The notes beneath the pieces were generated by a model that was not told where the DNA came from, did not search any database, and saw only the letters and a list, made by a program, of their open reading frames with translations. Source: Paraburkholderia guartelaensis (GTDB lineage Bacteria > Pseudomonadota > Gammaproteobacteria > Burkholderiales > Burkholderiaceae). From it: a DNA stretch of 64,000 nucleotides. Positions 61,699 to 64,000 of the stretch are shown here, piece by piece (the stretch's first letter is position 1; every line of letters begins with the position of its first letter). The stretch is taken from contig NZ_SMOD01000023.1 in the NCBI RefSeq assembly GCF_004353905.1, positions 62,001 through 126,000 on the forward strand. Reading direction: 5' to 3'. Position numbers and translations under genes: made by a program.

Positions 61699-61728
61699 TT
61701 GACAACCTGAGTTTTAAAGCCGTAGAGT
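61699..61728 (+). promoter_or_regulatory. Promoter of the small-gene operon
   Basis: Perfect TTGACA, an 18-base spacer, then TAGAGT, about 28 bases before the small membrane-protein gene. The nearby AT-rich repeats could regulate it. Confidence 0.6.
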
Positions 61729-61756
61729 GAATGCCATTGTTTGACGCGGGGAATAA

Positions 61757-61924
61757 ATGAGGAAGGCAATAAAAATTGTCAAAGTGTTACTGCTGGTGCT
61801 ACTTGTGAGCGAGCTCTTGGCGTGGCTGGCATTCGGCATCCCGCCGCTTCGGTGGCATGGATGGTATCTGCTCGCGGTGCCACTCGGCGTGTTCATTTTC
61901 TGGCCTACAAAACGGGGTAAATAA
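61757..61924 (+). CDS. Tiny two-helix membrane protein (55 residues)
   Basis: Read by hand; too short for usual cut-offs. A GGGGA site five bases before the ATG is good. Two hydrophobic stretches (IKIVKVLLLVLLVSELLAWLAF and WYLLAVPLGVFIFWP in parts) are joined by a short loop, ending in a basic tail (TKRGK). It ends one base before the next gene starts, so they are co-translated. Confidence 0.65.
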   Translation: MRKAIKIVKVLLLVLLVSELLAWLAFGIPPLRWHGWYLLAVPLGVFIFWPTKRGK

Positions 61925-61925
61925 C

Positions 61926-62456
61926 ATGGCAAACATCCTGATACTGGACGCGTTCAGGGCGCGCAGGGTCGTGGAAAGGCTGCACGGCAAGGCGTTTTCT
62001 TTTCTCAACAGCGATGAGCGATACGCGCCGCAGCGGGCTGAGCACGCGGACATGCAGGCTCGTGCGGCACGATTTTCGGTAGGTAACGCCCCCGGATTCC
62101 TGAATTCGCCGATTCTCGAGCCGTTGCGCAACCAGCGGGTTCGAGGAAAGGCGATTCAGCAGATTGTTGGGGAACGTATGGATGACGCTGAGCACCTGCC
62201 AGCGTATCTGTCCGATGGCCTGGCTCGCCACGGCCTGCGGCTGACGACGCAGTCTACGTACAAGCACCGGCAACCCGGTGTGCTCGTCGATTTGCGCTGT
62301 GGCGGAGCGGTTGAGCGTCTCTACATCGCGGAGGGATTTTCACCGACGTGGCGGGACCTGCTGATTGCTGAAGCCGATGGGCTCATCGTCGACCCGACGG
62401 ACCCCAGGCTGACGCCATTAGGGCGCTTCTATGCGTACGCGTTTTATCGTGTCTGA
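61926..62456 (+). CDS. Hypothetical protein (176 residues)
   Basis: The ATG at 61926 immediately follows the small membrane-protein stop. The product starts MANILILDAFRARRVVERLHG and has a basic, helical N-terminal half and an alpha/beta C-terminal half (QPGVLVDLRCGGAVERLYIAEGFSPTWRDLLIAEADGL). No family recognised. The start pattern resembles the other short element genes. Confidence 0.6.
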   Translation: MANILILDAFRARRVVERLHGKAFSFLNSDERYAPQRAEHADMQARAARFSVGNAPGFLNSPILEPLRNQRVRGKAIQQIVGERMDDAEHLPAYLSDGLARHGLRLTTQSTYKHRQPGVLVDLRCGGAVERLYIAEGFSPTWRDLLIAEADGLIVDPTDPRLTPLGRFYAYAFYRV

Positions 62457-62512
62457 CGGCTGCATGGACGTCGCCGTGGTCGAGAGAACAATATCCGATT
62501 GAGTGGGGGAAT

Positions 62513-62815
62513 ATGCGTAGCGTGATAGCAGAAGCGGCCCAACGAGTGCGAGCTGCAAACAGGCGGCCGAGCGCAGGGGAACTGGAAACGTTCGAGCAAT
62601 TGCTCGAAGCGGTGCGCTTGTACGGTTCGCCCATTGGCCGGCAAGCCGAGGTACTCGACATGATTGCGAGTCGGAACGGGGAGCTGTTCAGCCAGTTCGA
62701 GTTGCCCGTCGCCGACTTTGAGGCAGTCGGAAGAATGGAGGAAGAAGACTGGCTTTTCGTCCAGCTGCAGCTGGCCTTGCTACGTGCAGCGCGCGAGGTG
62801 ATTGAGTCAAGTTGA
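62513..62815 (+). CDS. Small helical hypothetical protein (100 residues)
   Basis: Alpha-helical protein (ELETFEQLLEAVRLYGSPIGRQAEVLDMIASRN) with an acidic C-terminal half. It is on the same strand, 56 bases after the previous gene. No family recognised. Confidence 0.55.
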   Translation: MRSVIAEAAQRVRAANRRPSAGELETFEQLLEAVRLYGSPIGRQAEVLDMIASRNGELFSQFELPVADFEAVGRMEEEDWLFVQLQLALLRAAREVIESS

Positions 62816-62882
62816 TTGTTGCGATGTGCGTGGAGTTAACTTCGATGCATTGTTGTGTATAACTAAATATATGTGAGGAAAT

Positions 62883-63269
62883 ATGAGAGCTGCATCTACT
62901 GAATTGACCCGTATCTGCCTGATTGGCGGCGACTGGGAGGGGCATCGTGTCGAGAGTTCGCTCCACAGGTTCACCGGAACCGCCGATTACGCGGAGGATT
63001 TCGACGAATTCGACGCAGTGGTCTCGGACTTCATCAACTTCAGTCCGTACATTCACTACGACCCGGAAACCAAAAACATCGTGAAGGTGACCACTGACCT
63101 AGCTCTCTGTGCTGTCGGCGGAGATGGGCTCATGTACGAGATTGTGGGTCTCGACGTGGTGAAAATGCGGATGCCGGAAGATGACACGCTGTATGAGTGG
63201 TACCTGGCGTATGCAGGTATTCACCCCCGGAGCCCCGACGGTGGTAGCGCAGAGGGTAACCGCGTCTGA
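62883..63269 (+). CDS. Hypothetical protein, first of a paralogous pair
   Basis: 128 residues. It shares the pattern LTR-C-IGGDW-G, DFD-F, PYIHYD, GL-V-K---MP-DTLYEWY with the next gene, showing recent or old tandem duplication. Acidic, alpha/beta, no known domain. The similarity is strongest in the first 25 and last 40 residues. Confidence 0.6.
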   Translation: MRAASTELTRICLIGGDWEGHRVESSLHRFTGTADYAEDFDEFDAVVSDFINFSPYIHYDPETKNIVKVTTDLALCAVGGDGLMYEIVGLDVVKMRMPEDDTLYEWYLAYAGIHPRSPDGGSAEGNRV

Positions 63270-63348
63270 GCGCTCTATGACGGGCGGAGCATGCGACGCG
63301 CACTCCGCCTAGTCCCTATATGAAAAGAACCTGACTTGAGGAGAATGA

Positions 63349-63765
63349 ATGGATATTGCTTCGATTGACCTTACTCGCGTCTGTGTCATTGGCGGCGATT
63401 GGAATGGACGGTGTGTAGAGGGGTACAACGAATTTGGTGACCCGGAGACCTATCGCGACTTCGACACGTTCGAGCGCATTTTCCGGACGCTCGTCAAAGA
63501 GTGTCCATACGTGCACTACGACGATGAACCCGGGCATGTTGTGCGGATTCACGACGACACCGTCCTCATGGAATACGGCCGGTACGGCGACGAGGTGGTG
63601 AGGAAAGGGCTCAGGGTGCTCAAGCTTGAGATGCCGAATTACGATACCTTGCTCGCGTGGTATGGCGAACTTAAGGCCGTGTGGGGAGATAGTCCAGGCG
63701 ACGGTGGTGAAAGCCCCAGCGCGCTGCAGGTTGTGCTGACTACCACCACGTTGAGCAATGAATGA
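63349..63765 (+). CDS. Hypothetical protein, second of a paralogous pair
   Basis: 138 residues. It matches the preceding gene in LTRVCVIGGDWNG, PYVHYDDE, and GLRVLKLEMPNYDTLLAWY, with a different C-terminal tail (QVVLTTTTLSNE). An 80-base gap separates the two. Immunity or phage-related adaptor genes often duplicate this way, but no function can be assigned. Its TGA overlaps the next ATG by eight bases. Confidence 0.6.
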   Translation: MDIASIDLTRVCVIGGDWNGRCVEGYNEFGDPETYRDFDTFERIFRTLVKECPYVHYDDEPGHVVRIHDDTVLMEYGRYGDEVVRKGLRVLKLEMPNYDTLLAWYGELKAVWGDSPGDGGESPSALQVVLTTTTLSNE

Positions 63766-64000
63766 CGCCGCGTTCGTCGCCATCGCGGCGAAAATTACAG
63801 AGGAGCCGCGCTTGCACGGAGCGACGAAAGCCGTCCGTCAGGCGGCGTATCGTGCACGCCGCACGGGTCTGAAGGTGCTTGAGAAAGCTGCGCGCGCAAG
63901 GGAGTTTGATGACTCCGTGCTGGAGGCTGCCTTCGCCCGCTATGGGATTCGACTGGTCCGCAGCGCCAGCGCATACAGCGTCGTCGTGGACGGCGGTGGC
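63758..64000 (+). CDS. Hypothetical protein, cut by the window end
   Basis: Open from the ATG at 63758 to the last base (81 codons, no stop seen). The start overlaps the previous gene (ATGAATGA). The visible part is helical and basic (ATKAVRQAAYRARRTGLKVLEKAARAREFDD), followed by FARYGIRLVRSASAYSVVVDGGG. The full length is unknown. Confidence 0.5.
   Translation, partial: MNDAAFVAIAAKITEEPRLHGATKAVRQAAYRARRTGLKVLEKAARAREFDDSVLEAAFARYGIRLVRSASAYSVVVDGGG

Larger units (their letters stand above)
61346..61756. other. AT-rich divergent intergenic region
   Basis: 411 bases without a supported gene. It holds the direct repeats at 61619 and 61647 and the promoter at 61699. A 24-codon frame near 61419 has no support. 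The AT content here is the highest in the window. Confidence 0.5.

Overview
The first ~37 kb is GC-rich beta-proteobacterial chromosome of the Burkholderia/Paraburkholderia/Caballeronia type. The evidence is conserved gene content and order (a gtsABCD-type sugar importer, smr/trxB, ftsK-lolA, a MerR regulator with aceK, bioAFDB, rarA-serS-tRNA-Ser, minCDE, waaC) and codon bias strongly towards G/C in third positions. This part is housekeeping: glucose/mannose-type ABC uptake, thiol redox balance, DNA translocation, lipoprotein export, the glyoxylate switch, a complete biotin operon, septum placement and LPS core synthesis. Clear rho-independent terminators separate most transcription units.

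From about 37 kb to the window end the DNA changes character: codon bias is weaker, genes are unfamiliar, spacers are AT-rich, and defence and plasmid functions appear. I read it as the left part of an integrated mobile element (ICE, plasmid or genomic island) whose other end, integrase and conjugation genes lie outside the window. The junction zone (36.9-37.9 kb) has no convincing gene.

The accessory part holds two adjacent defence-like modules. Module A (37.9-44.0 kb, plus strand) encodes a SNF2-type ATPase, a stand-alone EcoRII-N-like DNA-binding protein, a MORC/MutL-like GHKL ATPase, an HNH nuclease and a Dcm/M.EcoRII-type cytosine methyltransferase. Together these look like a modification-dependent or restriction-type system probably reading CCWGG, with target reading, nuclease and motors on separate polypeptides. 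Module B (45.9-51.7 kb, plus strand) encodes a metallo-beta-lactamase-fold protein, a triple-domain E2-E1-JAB protein (conjugating enzyme, activating enzyme and deubiquitinase-like peptidase in one chain), two multi-pass membrane proteins and an unknown protein. No ubiquitin-like modifier or CD-NTase is visible beside it. A divergent Xre regulator plus ImmA/IrrE-type metallopeptidase sits between the modules and may control one or both.

Beyond 52 kb are replicon functions: an SSB-like protein, a replication-relaxation-like protein, a TrfA-like replication initiator with four iteron-like repeats and an AT-rich stretch just past its 3' end (candidate oriV), and many small unknown genes. These include a tandem paralogous pair at 62.9-63.8 kb and one gene cut by the window end.
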